DNA of 64,000 nt from Cupriavidus phytohabitans (GCF_000426345.1 NZ_AUFE01000002.1:210174-274173); one strand, 5' to 3'; shown: positions 7,627 through 16,012, counted from the stretch's first letter. Notes: generated by a model from the letters alone, not told the origin. Numbers and translations are program-made.

Positions 7627-8955
7627 TCAGTAGTCCTTGTGCGGGAAGCGGATGTCGAACTCCGTGAACTCGTGCTCGACGGAACGGCAACTGATGCCGG
7701 CCCCCCAGCTGGTCAGCACGTTCTGGCAGAACGCCAGCCCGATGCCGGTGCCACGGTGCGCCGGGTAGGAGAAGAAGGGCTGGAACATGCGCGCCAGCAC
7801 CTTCGGCGGCACCCCCGTCGCGGTGTCGCGGAAGGTGACGTGCACCCCGTCCGGCCGCACCTCGCAGTGGATCCGGATATCACCCTTGCCGGCGCGCTTG
7901 ATCGCTTCGAGCGCGTTCTTCAGCAGGTTGGTCATGACCAGCCCGAACAGCTGCGCGTTGCCGAAAACGCGCACCGGGCCGGGCAGATCGAACGTGACGA
8001 TGTCGCGGCCTGGTTCATCGAACGGAAACCGGGCGATGGTGTCGCGGATCACGCCCCCCAGATCGAACAGCTCTCGCGTGGCCTTTTCCGGATTCTTGGA
8101 GTTGGCCACCAGCAGTTCGATGCTGTTGCTGATGTGCGCGATGTCGGACTCCATGCGCGCCACCGCCTGCATCAGCCCCTCGCGGCGCGGCGCGTCCTGG
8201 TCCAGCGCTGCCGGCAGCCGCGCCTTGAGGCCGCTCGCGCTGATGCTCAGGCTGGTCAGCGGCGTACGCAGCTCATGCGCGACGGTGGCCAGCGCCGCCG
8301 CCATGCCGCGCCGCTTCTGCTCGACCAGCAACTGGCGGTCGAGCTTGATCACCACCAGCACCGAGATCACGAAGCCGATGATCGGCAGCTGCAGCAGCAC
8401 CGGCTGCCATGGGATCCCGCCCATGGAATTGCCGGCCAGCACGAACAGCGCCACCGCGGCCGCGGCGCCGGACAGCAGCGAGATGGTCGCGAACGCCGTA
8501 TTGAAGTGATAGAGGATCACCACGGCAATGATGACCGACTCCGCCCAGGCCATCGACCCGCCGTTCTCCAGGTACAGGAAGATGAAGGCGAACGGCATGC
8601 CCACCGTGATCGCAAACAGCGCGTACGGCGGCAGCCAGCGCCGGTGCGAGAACGCCCTCGCAAACAGCAGCGGCACGAACAGCGCGGTGCAGACCAGGCG
8701 CAGCCACAGGTTCTCGTAGGGCTGCGGGAATACATACGACCAGATCAGGTAGTAGAGCGGGTGGCCGATGACCCCCAGCGCGCCCACCATCTGGATCCGC
8801 CGCAGGCGGATGACGCTCTCCTCGTCGAGCAGGATGGCCCGTGCCGCGGTATCGAACACCAACTGCCAGGTCCGGCGGGCGAGGCCGGCAAGTCCTGACA
8901 GGCCGGCGCGGCGCTTGCGGCCGCCCGGGTCCGCCAACTCTGCTTCCATCTCCAA
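7627..8955 (-). CDS. Membrane histidine kinase, likely CAI-1/LAI-1-type autoinducer sensor (CqsS-like)
   Basis: A 442-residue sensor kinase. The N-terminal half (about residues 55-205) holds six or seven hydrophobic helices with short loops and no periplasmic domain, as in CqsS/LqsS. The HisKA box is ATVAHELRTPLTS (His227), followed by an HATPase domain with LLKNALEAI (N box), DTATGVP (G1) and GTGIGLAF (G2). No receiver domain is attached, unlike Vibrio CqsS and like Legionella LqsS. TTG 8955 is preferred because GAGGAG lies six bases upstream; ATG 8949 is the alternative. It starts 3 bases after the stop of the autoinducer synthase gene, so synthase and sensor are co-transcribed. No response-regulator gene lies nearby. 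The ligand is inferred from context. Confidence 0.82.
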   Translation of the reverse strand: MEMEAELADPGGRKRRAGLSGLAGLARRTWQLVFDTAARAILLDEESVIRLRRIQMVGALGVIGHPLYYLIWSYVFPQPYENLWLRLVCTALFVPLLFARAFSHRRWLPPYALFAITVGMPFAFIFLYLENGGSMAWAESVIIAVVILYHFNTAFATISLLSGAAAAVALFVLAGNSMGGIPWQPVLLQLPIIGFVISVLVVIKLDRQLLVEQKRRGMAAALATVAHELRTPLTSLSISASGLKARLPAALDQDAPRREGLMQAVARMESDIAHISNSIELLVANSKNPEKATRELFDLGGVIRDTIARFPFDEPGRDIVTFDLPGPVRVFGNAQLFGLVMTNLLKNALEAIKRAGKGDIRIHCEVRPDGVHVTFRDTATGVPPKVLARMFQPFFSYPAHRGTGIGLAFCQNVLTSWGAGISCRSVEHEFTEFDIRFPHKDY

Positions 8956-8958
8956 CGG

Positions 8959-10263
8959 CTACTCCTCGCGGGAGCTTGCGGCGAGCTCCTCCTTGGGATT
9001 GGGGGATTTGCGCCGGCTGCGGCGCGTCGATGACCATTCTTCCAGACGCACCTCGTCGCGGATACTGGCGAGAACGCTGACCAGCCGGTCGATTTCACCG
9101 GCGCTAAGTTTCGCATGCAGGGTAAGTCGCATCAATGCCCGATTTTTGGGGGTTGCCGGCGAGCAGAATACCGCGCCGAAGATGCCGCGCTGCTGCAGCG
9201 CGTTGCGCAGGACCATCACCTGCGGCTCGGTGCCGGCCTCCAGCCCGATGATCTGCTCGGAGCCGTCGCTGATGTTGTATCCCAGGGCACTGATCGCTTC
9301 GCGGGTTGCGCGGGTGATCGCATGCAGCTGTTCGCGCCGGTGGTCCGCCGCGGCGATGAAGTCGATGGCGCCGTCGAACCACGCGATCTCGTGGCGCAGC
9401 AGCCCCGAACTGAAAATGGCCGGCCGCGATTCGACCGCGAAGAAGTCCTTGAACATGCTGGAGCAGGTGACGAAGCCAGCGCGCCCGGCGAAGGCCTTGG
9501 CCAGCGACGCGGTGCGGAAATGCACCCGCTCCGACAGCCCCAGCGCCGGCACCAGCCCGCCGCCCGACGGCCCGTGGGTGCCGAGCGAGTGCGACTCATC
9601 CACGACCAGCACCGAACCCGACGCTTCCGCCACCGCGACGTATTCCTCCAGCGGCGCTACGCTGCCGGTGGTGGAGTACACCGCGTCGACCATGATCACG
9701 CCGGGGCCAAAGCGCTCGGCCTGGCGGCGCGCATGGCCCACGTCGTTGTGGCGGATCGGCACGGCCTGCGCGCCGGCGGCGGTGATGCCTTCCCACAGCG
9801 AGGCGTGGCCGTTCATGTCGATATAGACCGGCACCCCCGGCCCGGCGATGCATTGCACCAGGCCGACGTTGGCGGCCCAGCCGGACTGCGCGATCAGCCC
9901 ATCCTCCGCCTGCATCAGGTTGGCCAGCTTGCGCTCGACGTGGCGCTGCGGCGTCTCGCCGTACTGGAACACGGACGACATCAGCAGCTCGGGCGGCTCA
10001 TCCAGCAGCGCGCGGGCCTGCGCCTCCAGCAGCGGCCGCTCGCCCAGCAGGCACAGGTAGTCGTTGCTGCTCAGGTGCAGCGCGTCGGAACCCGGCTTGC
10101 GCCCGTGCAGCAGGTGGTCGCCGCCCCACAGCTTGCCCAGCCGGGCATCGAAGTGCTCTGACATGCGGGCTGCGATCCACTGCGGCAGCGGCGGCGTGGC
10201 CACGCTGCGGGGGGAGCAGGGAACGGGGTGAGTCGGCTGCGGACGCTGGACGGCAGAGAACAT
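8959..10263 (-). CDS. cqsA: Alpha-hydroxyketone autoinducer synthase (CqsA/LqsA family)
   Basis: A 434-residue PLP enzyme of the alpha-oxoamine synthase family. Start at ATG 10263 (MFSAVQRPQPTH). Landmarks are LSSNDYLCL near residue 68, the His/Gly-rich substrate loop, the Asp that pairs with the pyridine nitrogen in VVDESHSLGTHGP (Asp222), and the Schiff-base lysine in RTASLAKAFAGRAGF (Lys256). CqsA and LqsA condense an acyl-CoA with SAM or an amino acid to give CAI-1/LAI-1 type alpha-hydroxyketone signals. The DESHSLGTHG context and the adjoining six-helix kinase favour this role over KBL, BioF or HemA homologues. Compared with Vibrio CqsA (about 390 residues) it has an extra N-terminal segment of about 30 residues and a charged C-terminal tail. 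Confidence 0.85.
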   Translation of the reverse strand: MFSAVQRPQPTHPVPCSPRSVATPPLPQWIAARMSEHFDARLGKLWGGDHLLHGRKPGSDALHLSSNDYLCLLGERPLLEAQARALLDEPPELLMSSVFQYGETPQRHVERKLANLMQAEDGLIAQSGWAANVGLVQCIAGPGVPVYIDMNGHASLWEGITAAGAQAVPIRHNDVGHARRQAERFGPGVIMVDAVYSTTGSVAPLEEYVAVAEASGSVLVVDESHSLGTHGPSGGGLVPALGLSERVHFRTASLAKAFAGRAGFVTCSSMFKDFFAVESRPAIFSSGLLRHEIAWFDGAIDFIAAADHRREQLHAITRATREAISALGYNISDGSEQIIGLEAGTEPQVMVLRNALQQRGIFGAVFCSPATPKNRALMRLTLHAKLSAGEIDRLVSVLASIRDEVRLEEWSSTRRSRRKSPNPKEELAASSREE

Positions 10264-10558
10264 CGGATTTCCTCTGATAGGTAGGGCTTGTCGGAGAGGA
10301 TCGCTGGCGGCATTGCCAGGGACCTGGGGATTGCAGGCAAGTCGGGGCGTCTGCACGTCAGCGATCACTGTGGCAAGTCCTCGGTGTCGATTGTGACCCG
10401 GCTTCCACCAGTTCAACGCTTGTTTGAGCGGGAAGGGCCACGCTGCCGTTGCATTGTGGCGCGGCCGGCGCTCGCTGGCATGTCAGTTCATCCCGATTCG
10501 TCAATGAGTGCCTGTTAAGGCATATATAGGCAGTTGTACTCACAAATACCACCCTCCG

Positions 10559-10580
10559 CCCAGGCGGAACCCGCCTAGGG
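10559..10580. repeat. Compact GC-rich hairpin in the cqsA/dioxygenase intergenic region
   Basis: AGGCGG (10562-10567) pairs with CCGCCT (10571-10576) across a three-base loop. CCC and GGG extend the stem past one unpaired A. TTTG follows on the plus strand. It could end transcription coming from either side, or be a regulatory structure in the cqsA leader. Confidence 0.35.
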
Positions 10581-10672
10581 TTTGTCCTGAAAACAACGCG
10601 TAGCGGCTTGTTTTGATTGCGATTTCTGGCGACGCGAGGGGCCTCGGGCGGCCACCTGGCCGAACTTTTGCC

Positions 10673-10700
10673 TTGACCTCCGGCGCCGGCCGCCGATAAT
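10673..10700 (+). promoter_or_regulatory. Sigma-70 promoter of the dioxygenase operon
   Basis: The -35 hexamer TTGACC (10673-10678) and -10 hexamer GATAAT (10695-10700) each differ from consensus at one base and are separated by 16 bases. Predicted transcription start is near 10707, just before the LacI-type operator. Confidence 0.7.
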
Positions 10701-10712
10701 GCTGCAAATCAC

Positions 10713-10726
10713 TGCAAACGTTTGCA
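10713..10726. promoter_or_regulatory. LacI-family operator at the dioxygenase promoter
   Basis: TGCAAACGTTTGCA is a perfect 14-bp palindrome with the central CG that LacI/PurR/GntR-type repressors recognise. It lies immediately downstream of the -10 box, where a bound repressor would block initiation. A second site with one base changed lies at 14781-14794, and a LacI-family gene is at 17599-18636. Confidence 0.75.
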
Positions 10727-10739
10727 AAGGAGGTATGAC

Positions 10740-11684
10740 ATGGAGACATCGATCGCGCGGCAGGGATCGCCGGTATGGCCGGCCCCGCGCCCCACGCTGA
10801 TAGACGACGAGCATTCGGTCACCGGCATCGTCCAGGCGGCGATGGCGGGCACCGCCAGCCCGCGCCTGCGCTTCGTCATGGACACGCTGGTCCGGCATCT
10901 GCACGGCTTCCTGCGCGAGGCGCGCCTGACCGATGAAGAGTTCGAGTTCGCGCTGGAATGGCTCGCCAGCATTGGCCAGGCTACGCACGCCACGCACAAC
11001 GAGGTTGTGCTCGCGGCCGATGTGCTGGGTTTGTCGACGCTGGTGACGGTGATGAACAACAGCACCCGCGACGGCCGCACGCCGGGTGCCTTGCTGGGAC
11101 CGTTCTACCGCGCCAACGCGCCGCGCTATGCCTGCGGCGACTGCGTAGTGCAGGACGATGCGCCCGGCCTGCCGCTGCTGGTCAGCGGCACCGTGCGTGG
11201 TACCGACGGCGCACCGCTGGCCGGCGCGCTGGTCGAGGTATGGCAGGCCTCTCCGGTGGGCTTGTACGACAACCAGGACCCGACCCAGCCCGACCGCAAT
11301 TTGCGCGGCTGCTTCCATGCCGATGCCGACGGCGGCTATCGCTTCCGCACCGTGCGCCCGGCCGGCTATCCGGTGCCGACCGATGGCCCGGTCGGCGCGC
11401 TGCTGGCCGCGCAACAGCGCCATCCGTACCGGCCGGCGCATATCCACTTCATCGTCGCGGCGCCGGGTTATCGGACCCTGGTGACGCAGGTGTTTGCGGA
11501 CGAGCCCGACAAGCTCGCCTCGGATGTCACCTTCGGCGTGCACCGGCAACTGGTCGGCACCCTGCAGCTGCACGACCAGGGCCGCAGCCCGTGGGGCGAG
11601 GTGCCGGCGCCGTTCTACACGCTGGACTTCGACTTCACGCTGGAGCCGGGGCAGCAGACGTTCCCCAAGCCGCCGATCGACTGA
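10740..11684 (+). CDS. Intradiol ring-cleavage dioxygenase (catechol/hydroxyquinol 1,2-dioxygenase type)
   Basis: A 314-residue non-haem Fe(III) dioxygenase that opens a catechol-type ring between the two hydroxyls. The start at 10740 follows AGGAGG with a six-base spacer. The N-terminal helical linker domain spans about residues 20-115, then LGPFYRANAP. The catalytic beta-sandwich carries the four iron ligands: one Tyr in GLYDNQDP, the second Tyr and both His in the HPYRPAHIHF region. The dioxygenase N-terminal domain and length fit catechol or hydroxyquinol 1,2-dioxygenase rather than protocatechuate 3,4-dioxygenase; the substrate is inferred. It is the first gene of a LacI-controlled unit with SDR, BKACE, MDR and cupin genes. 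Confidence 0.87.
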   Translation: METSIARQGSPVWPAPRPTLIDDEHSVTGIVQAAMAGTASPRLRFVMDTLVRHLHGFLREARLTDEEFEFALEWLASIGQATHATHNEVVLAADVLGLSTLVTVMNNSTRDGRTPGALLGPFYRANAPRYACGDCVVQDDAPGLPLLVSGTVRGTDGAPLAGALVEVWQASPVGLYDNQDPTQPDRNLRGCFHADADGGYRFRTVRPAGYPVPTDGPVGALLAAQQRHPYRPAHIHFIVAAPGYRTLVTQVFADEPDKLASDVTFGVHRQLVGTLQLHDQGRSPWGEVPAPFYTLDFDFTLEPGQQTFPKPPID

Positions 11685-11725
11685 GCGTCGGCCGATCTTC
11701 TTTCACGTGAATTTCAACTCCGAAC

Positions 11726-12475
11726 ATGAGCCCATCCCCACTTTCCGGCAAGGTTGCCGTGATCCTCGGCGGCACCGGCAGCATCGGCTTTGCCGCCGGT
11801 GAAACGCTGGCCCGCCTCGGCGCGTGCATCGTCCTGGCTGGCCGCGGCGCCGACAAGGCGGCCAGCGCGGCGGCCGCGCTGCCGGCCGGCAACCACCTTG
11901 CCGCCGTCGCGGAAATCGCCGACAGCGCCTCGCTGCGCGCGCTGGCCGACGAAGTCATGTGCCATTACGGCCGCGTCGACATGCTGGTCAATACCGCCGG
12001 CTTTACGCGGGCGATCCCGCATGCCGACCTCGACGCGCTCGACGACGCGCTGATCGACGAACTCTTCACCATCAACTGGCGCGGCCAGTTCGCCGCGATC
12101 CGCGCCTTTGCGCCGCACCTGCGCGCCAACGGCGACGGGCTGGTGGTCAATGTCGGCTCCATCGCGGGGCGCAACGGGCAGGGCAGCAACGTGGCGTACT
12201 GCGCGGCCAAGGCGGGGCTCGACGTCATGGCAATGTCGCTCGGGCGCGCACTGGCGCCGCAGATCCGCGTGCTGAATGTCTCGCCCGGCGTGGTCGACAG
12301 CGCGTTCGTGCCCGGCCGCGACAGCGGCTTCAATGAGCGCGCCGCGAGGACGACGCCGCTGCAGCGTATCGGCCAGGCGCAGGACGTGGCCGATGCCATC
12401 GCCGCGTGCGCGACCTCGCTGCGCTTTGCCACCGGCACCACCATCGTCGTCGACGGCGGCCGGCAACTCGGCTAG
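11726..12475 (+). CDS. Short-chain dehydrogenase/reductase
   Basis: A classical SDR of 249 residues. The cofactor motif is LGGTGSIGFAAG at residues 13-24 (first Gly variant of TGxxxGxG), followed by NTAG and the catalytic Ser in NVGSIAG. The YxxxK pair is in VAYCAAKAG, and the C-terminal TTIVVDGGRQLG is family typical. An Arg at the end of beta-2 (AGRGADK) suggests NADP(H) preference, which is an inference. It is the second gene of the dioxygenase unit, 41 bases after it, and probably reduces or oxidises a ring-fission or side-chain intermediate. Confidence 0.85.
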   Translation: MSPSPLSGKVAVILGGTGSIGFAAGETLARLGACIVLAGRGADKAASAAAALPAGNHLAAVAEIADSASLRALADEVMCHYGRVDMLVNTAGFTRAIPHADLDALDDALIDELFTINWRGQFAAIRAFAPHLRANGDGLVVNVGSIAGRNGQGSNVAYCAAKAGLDVMAMSLGRALAPQIRVLNVSPGVVDSAFVPGRDSGFNERAARTTPLQRIGQAQDVADAIAACATSLRFATGTTIVVDGGRQLG

Positions 12476-12522
12476 GCCGGCGCCACGCTCCTTTTTCTCT
12501 TGTCCTTAACCAACGTTCGCTC

Positions 12523-13407
12523 ATGCACGCACGCAAGACCATCATCACCTGCGCGGTGACCGGCAATATCGTCACACCCGAGCAGCATCCCGGCCTGCCG
12601 GTCACGCCGGCGCAGATCGCCGATGCCGCGCTCGAAGCCGCCGAAGCCGGCGCCGCCGCCGCCCACATCCACGTGCGCGATCCCGAAACGGGCCGCCCGT
12701 CGATGGCGCTCGAGTACTACGCGGATGTCATCGACCGCATCCGCGCGCGCAACCGCACGCTCATTATCAATCTCACCACGGGTCCCGGCGGCCGCTTCGT
12801 GCCCAGCGAAGACGAGCCACGCGTGGCGGCGCCGGGCACCACGCTGCTGCATCCGGCAAAGCGCGTCGAGCACATCACCGCGTTGCGCCCGGACGTGTGT
12901 TCGCTCGACCTCAACACCATGAATTCCGGCGGCGACGTGGTCATCAACACGCCCGCCAACGTACGCAAGATGGCTGCCGCGATCCGCGCCGCCGGCGTCA
13001 TGCCGGAACTGGAGATCTTCGATTCGGGCGACCTCAACATGGCGCTCGATTTCATCCGCGACGGCGTGCTTGAAGGGCCCGGCCTGTGGACCTTCGTGCT
13101 GGGCGTCAAGTACGGCTTCGCGCCCACGCCCGAGACGATCTTCTACGCGCGCAACATGCTGCCCGCCGGCGCGCACTGGTCTGCCTTCGGCATCGGCCGC
13201 GCCGAGTTCCCCGTCGTGGCGCAGGCATGGCTGGCCGGCGGCCACGTGCGTGTCGGGCTGGAAGACAACATTTACCTGGAGAAGGGTGTGCTGGCACCCA
13301 GCAACGCCGCGCTGGTCGCCAAGGCCCGCGACATCGTGCGCTCGCTCGGCGGCGAAATCGCGTCGCCGGCGGAGGCGCGCCGCACGCTGGGGCTGCGCGA
13401 AGCCTGA
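12523..13407 (+). CDS. Beta-keto acid cleavage enzyme (BKACE, DUF849)
   Basis: A 294-residue TIM-barrel enzyme of the BKACE family. These Zn enzymes react a beta-keto acid with acetyl-CoA to give acetoacetate and a new acyl-CoA. The zinc-binding HIH motif is in AAAAHIHVRDPETGRPS, near residue 48. The conserved Glu/Asp/Asn positions include CSLDLNTMN and PELEIFDSGD, and VRVGLEDNIYLEKG sits near the C-terminus. ATG 12523 fits the family N-terminus (KTIITCAVTG). Characterised members act on 3-keto-5-aminohexanoate, dehydrocarnitine and beta-ketoadipate. In this operon a beta-ketoadipate-like product from ring cleavage is a reasonable substrate, which is inference. Confidence 0.9.
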   Translation: MHARKTIITCAVTGNIVTPEQHPGLPVTPAQIADAALEAAEAGAAAAHIHVRDPETGRPSMALEYYADVIDRIRARNRTLIINLTTGPGGRFVPSEDEPRVAAPGTTLLHPAKRVEHITALRPDVCSLDLNTMNSGGDVVINTPANVRKMAAAIRAAGVMPELEIFDSGDLNMALDFIRDGVLEGPGLWTFVLGVKYGFAPTPETIFYARNMLPAGAHWSAFGIGRAEFPVVAQAWLAGGHVRVGLEDNIYLEKGVLAPSNAALVAKARDIVRSLGGEIASPAEARRTLGLREA

Positions 13408-13449
13408 GTCCCGCCAACCGTATTGCCGAACCCTGAAAGGACAAACCTT

Positions 13450-14427
13450 ATGAACACCATCCGAGTGAACCAGAAAGCCGCCGACATCGAAGCGCTACAG
13501 ATCGAACTGCTCGGCGTGGCGCGCCCCGATGCCGCGGCGGACCAATGCATCATTGAAGTCGCCAGTGCCGGGGTCAATCCCAGCGACGTGAAGGCAACGC
13601 TGGGCCTGATGCCGCATGCGGTGTGGCCGCGCACGCCGGGCCGCGACTATGCCGGCCTGGTGGTCGACGGGCCCGCGGCGCTGCTGGGCCTGCAGGTGTG
13701 GGGCAGCGGCGGAGAGCTGGGCATCCGCCGCGACGGCACGCATGGCAAATACCTGCGCATCCAGGCCAGCGCGGTGCGCGCCAAGCCGGCCTCGGTGTCG
13801 CTGCTGGAGGCCGGAGCCGTCGGCGTGCCGTTCATCACGGCCTATGAGGGCCTGCGCCGCGCCGGCATGCCGCAGGCCGGCAGCACCGTGCTGGTCTGCG
13901 GCGGCAACGGCAAGGTCGGGCAGGCCACCATCCAGATCGCCACGGCACTGGGCGCGCGCGTCTTTGCCGTCGAGCGCACGGCCGAGACTTACCGCGGCCA
14001 TGCCAGCGGCGAAGTGCGCATGATCGATGCCAGCCGCGAAGCGATCGCCGAGGTGGTGCGCGACGAGACCGGCGGCCATGGTGCCGACATCGTGTACAAC
14101 ACCGTCGGCAGCCCGTACTTCGAACAGGCCAACCAGGCGATGGCCGTCGGCGCGACGCAGATCTTCATCTCGACCATCGAGAAGCCGGTGCCGTTCGACA
14201 TCTTCGCCTTCTACCGTGGCCAGCATACCTATGTCGGTGTCGACACGCTGGCGCTGGACAGCGGCGCCTGCGCGCAGATCCTGGACCAGCTTGCGCCGAT
14301 GTTCGCCTCGGGCGCGCTGCGGCCGTTCCCGGTGCTGTCCGATTACACCTATGCCCTGGCCAATGCCAAGGACGCGTACCGCGCGGTCCTGCAAGGCGCC
14401 ACCGAGCGCGTGGTGCTCAAGCCATGA
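13450..14427 (+). CDS. Zinc-independent MDR oxidoreductase (quinone reductase-like)
   Basis: A 325-residue medium-chain dehydrogenase/reductase. Start at ATG 13450, after AAAGGAC. The N-terminal GroES-like domain has VNPSDVKATLG and PGRDYAGLVVDGP. The NADPH-binding Rossmann motif is STVLVCGGNGKVGQATIQIA, near residue 145. The catalytic and structural Zn ligands of true alcohol dehydrogenases are missing, so it belongs with zeta-crystallin / quinone reductase-type enzymes that reduce activated C=C bonds. In this operon it may reduce an unsaturated ring-cleavage product. It overlaps the cupin gene by 4 bases (ATGA), indicating coupled translation. Confidence 0.82.
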   Translation: MNTIRVNQKAADIEALQIELLGVARPDAAADQCIIEVASAGVNPSDVKATLGLMPHAVWPRTPGRDYAGLVVDGPAALLGLQVWGSGGELGIRRDGTHGKYLRIQASAVRAKPASVSLLEAGAVGVPFITAYEGLRRAGMPQAGSTVLVCGGNGKVGQATIQIATALGARVFAVERTAETYRGHASGEVRMIDASREAIAEVVRDETGGHGADIVYNTVGSPYFEQANQAMAVGATQIFISTIEKPVPFDIFAFYRGQHTYVGVDTLALDSGACAQILDQLAPMFASGALRPFPVLSDYTYALANAKDAYRAVLQGATERVVLKP

Positions 14428-14765
14428 ACACGACCCGGTTTGTCCAGGCGCCGGCGTATTTCCCGCCCAACCACGACGGCATGCATTGCCTGCGGCTGCA
14501 GGGGCACGAGGCCGGGCCGTCGGAGGCACTGTGGCTCGGGGTCTCGGTGCTGCTGCCAGGCGGCCATACCGCGCTGGATGCCTCACCGGTGGAAAAGCAC
14601 TACGTCGTGCTCGAAGGCGAAGTCTGCGTGCGCACGCCGGAACAGGCCGTCACTCTGGGACAGTACGACTCGGTGCGGCTCGCGCCGGGCGAGGCGCGGC
14701 AGGTGTCCAATCCCGGCAACCGGCCTGCCATGCTGCTGCTGGCGATGCCATATCCGAAGGCGTGA
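14424..14765 (+). CDS. Small cupin-domain protein
   Basis: A single-domain cupin of 113 residues. The first cupin motif is recognisable around PGGHTALDASPVEKHYVVLEG (His and Glu as metal ligands) and the second around NPGNRPAMLLLAM, where the usual His is not obvious. Small cupins of this kind act as isomerases, decarboxylases or ligand sensors and I cannot choose between them. Its start overlaps the stop of the MDR gene by 4 bases, so it is firmly part of the dioxygenase unit. It ends 16 bases before the second LacI-type operator. Confidence 0.75.
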   Translation: MNTTRFVQAPAYFPPNHDGMHCLRLQGHEAGPSEALWLGVSVLLPGGHTALDASPVEKHYVVLEGEVCVRTPEQAVTLGQYDSVRLAPGEARQVSNPGNRPAMLLLAMPYPKA

Positions 14766-14780
14766 TTCCTTGCCCCGGAA

Positions 14781-14794
14781 TGCAAACGATTGCA
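14781..14794. promoter_or_regulatory. Second LacI-family operator, before the porin
   Basis: TGCAAACGATTGCA differs from the perfect palindrome at 10713-10726 by a single base, keeping the central CG. It lies between the cupin stop and the porin start. It could be an auxiliary site for looping, or the operator of an internal promoter for porin and Bug genes. Confidence 0.6.
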
Positions 14795-14866
14795 GTGCCG
14801 AACGTACACAGTACTGACCACAGAAGTGACTACAAGAAGAATGACCACAACCAAAGGGGTAGACCA

Positions 14867-15970
14867 ATGACATCCGTTCCGAAGCGGTACCGCTTGCTGC
14901 TGCTTGCCATGGGCGCGGCCTGCAGCGGCCACGCTGGCGCGCAGTCGTCCGTGACGCTGTACGGGCGCCTGAACACCGCGCTGGAGTATTCCTATGCCAA
15001 TACGGCGACCGACGGCACGCGCCTTGGCGGCGTGGGCCGCCTGACCAACAACCGCTCCGTGTTCGGCATGCGCGGCGAGGAAGGGTTGGGCGGAAGCCTC
15101 AAGGCGATCTGGCAGATCGAGAGCAACGTCTCGCTCGACACCGGCCAGGGCCAGATTGCCGGGCGCAACTCGCGCATCGGGCTGCAGGGCAGCGCCGGCA
15201 CGCTGTTCATGGGGCACTGGCAGACGCCTTATACCGAGGCGACGTCGACCTACGATCCGTATTACCCGACCACCGCCGGCTATATGGCGCTGATCGGCAA
15301 CGGCTCCACGTCGAGCTCGGACAACGTGCAGGACACCAGCGCGTTCGACCGCCGGCAGAAAAACATCATCGTCTACAAGACGCCGTCGCTGGCGGGCTTC
15401 AGCGGCGCGGCCGCGTGGGGCATCAACGAGGAAAAGACCACGGTGCCGCGCAATCCGGGGCTGTACTCGTTCTCCGCCGCCTACGACAACGGTCCGCTCA
15501 ACGTGGTGCTGGCCTATGAGATCCACCAGCATTACCAGACCGCGGGCCGCAACGACGATGCGATGAAGGCGGGCGTTTCCTACAAGTTCCCGAGCACCAC
15601 CGTCGCGTTGCTCTATGAACGGCTGCACTACCGCACCGCCACCGGCGACCTGACGCGCAACGGCTACTACGCGTCGGTCGTGCAGAAGCTCGGGCCCGGC
15701 AGCGTGCGGGTCGGCTTTGGCCTGGCCAGCAACGGCGCCGGCAATGCCACCGAGACCGTCGGCTTCTTTCGCAGCGGCGCGGAGACGGGCGCGACGCAGG
15801 TCACGGTGGGCTACGACTATCCGTTGTCCAAGCGCACCGCGCTGTATGCGTACTACAGCCGCATCAACAACAAGCGCAACGCCATCTATGACTTCGCCAT
15901 CAATGAGCTGGGCGTAAGCGCGGGCGCCGACCCGCAGACCGTCGCGCTCGGCATGCGGCATTTCTTCTGA
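14867..15970 (+). CDS. Trimeric outer-membrane porin (Burkholderiales OmpC-like)
   Basis: A 367-residue general-diffusion porin. ATG 14867 is preceded by AAAGGGG and starts a signal peptide ending GHAGAQ, with the mature chain beginning SSVTLYGRLNTALEYSY. The alternating beta-strand pattern, the loop-3 region with GNGSTSSSDNVQD and the terminal phenylalanine (GMRHFF) are hallmarks of the family; the final Phe is needed for BAM-mediated assembly. It would let the substrate of the adjoining operon into the periplasm, where the Bug protein encoded 42 bases downstream could bind it. A LacI-type operator lies upstream. Confidence 0.92.
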   Translation: MTSVPKRYRLLLLAMGAACSGHAGAQSSVTLYGRLNTALEYSYANTATDGTRLGGVGRLTNNRSVFGMRGEEGLGGSLKAIWQIESNVSLDTGQGQIAGRNSRIGLQGSAGTLFMGHWQTPYTEATSTYDPYYPTTAGYMALIGNGSTSSSDNVQDTSAFDRRQKNIIVYKTPSLAGFSGAAAWGINEEKTTVPRNPGLYSFSAAYDNGPLNVVLAYEIHQHYQTAGRNDDAMKAGVSYKFPSTTVALLYERLHYRTATGDLTRNGYYASVVQKLGPGSVRVGFGLASNGAGNATETVGFFRSGAETGATQVTVGYDYPLSKRTALYAYYSRINNKRNAIYDFAINELGVSAGADPQTVALGMRHFF

Positions 15971-15987
15971 GGCGCGGCACACGCGCC
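15971..15987 (+). repeat. Short hairpin between porin and Bug gene
   Basis: GGCGCG (15971-15976) and CGCGCC (15982-15987) form a 6-bp stem directly after the porin stop. There is no U-tract, so it more likely stabilises the upstream message than terminates. Such a hairpin would favour more porin than Bug protein. Confidence 0.35.
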
Positions 15988-16012
15988 CCAACCGGCAATG
16001 AGGAGACAAAGA

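Larger units (their letters stand above)
10264..10739. other. Divergent promoter region between cqsA and the catabolic operon
   Basis: 476 bases without a gene. From the cqsA side it contains an AT-rich patch (CATATATAGG, 10521-10530), then a compact hairpin CCC-AGGCGG / CCGCCT-A-GGG (10559-10580), and next to the dioxygenase gene a good sigma-70 promoter with a LacI-type operator. The cqsA promoter itself cannot be placed with confidence. Confidence 0.6.
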
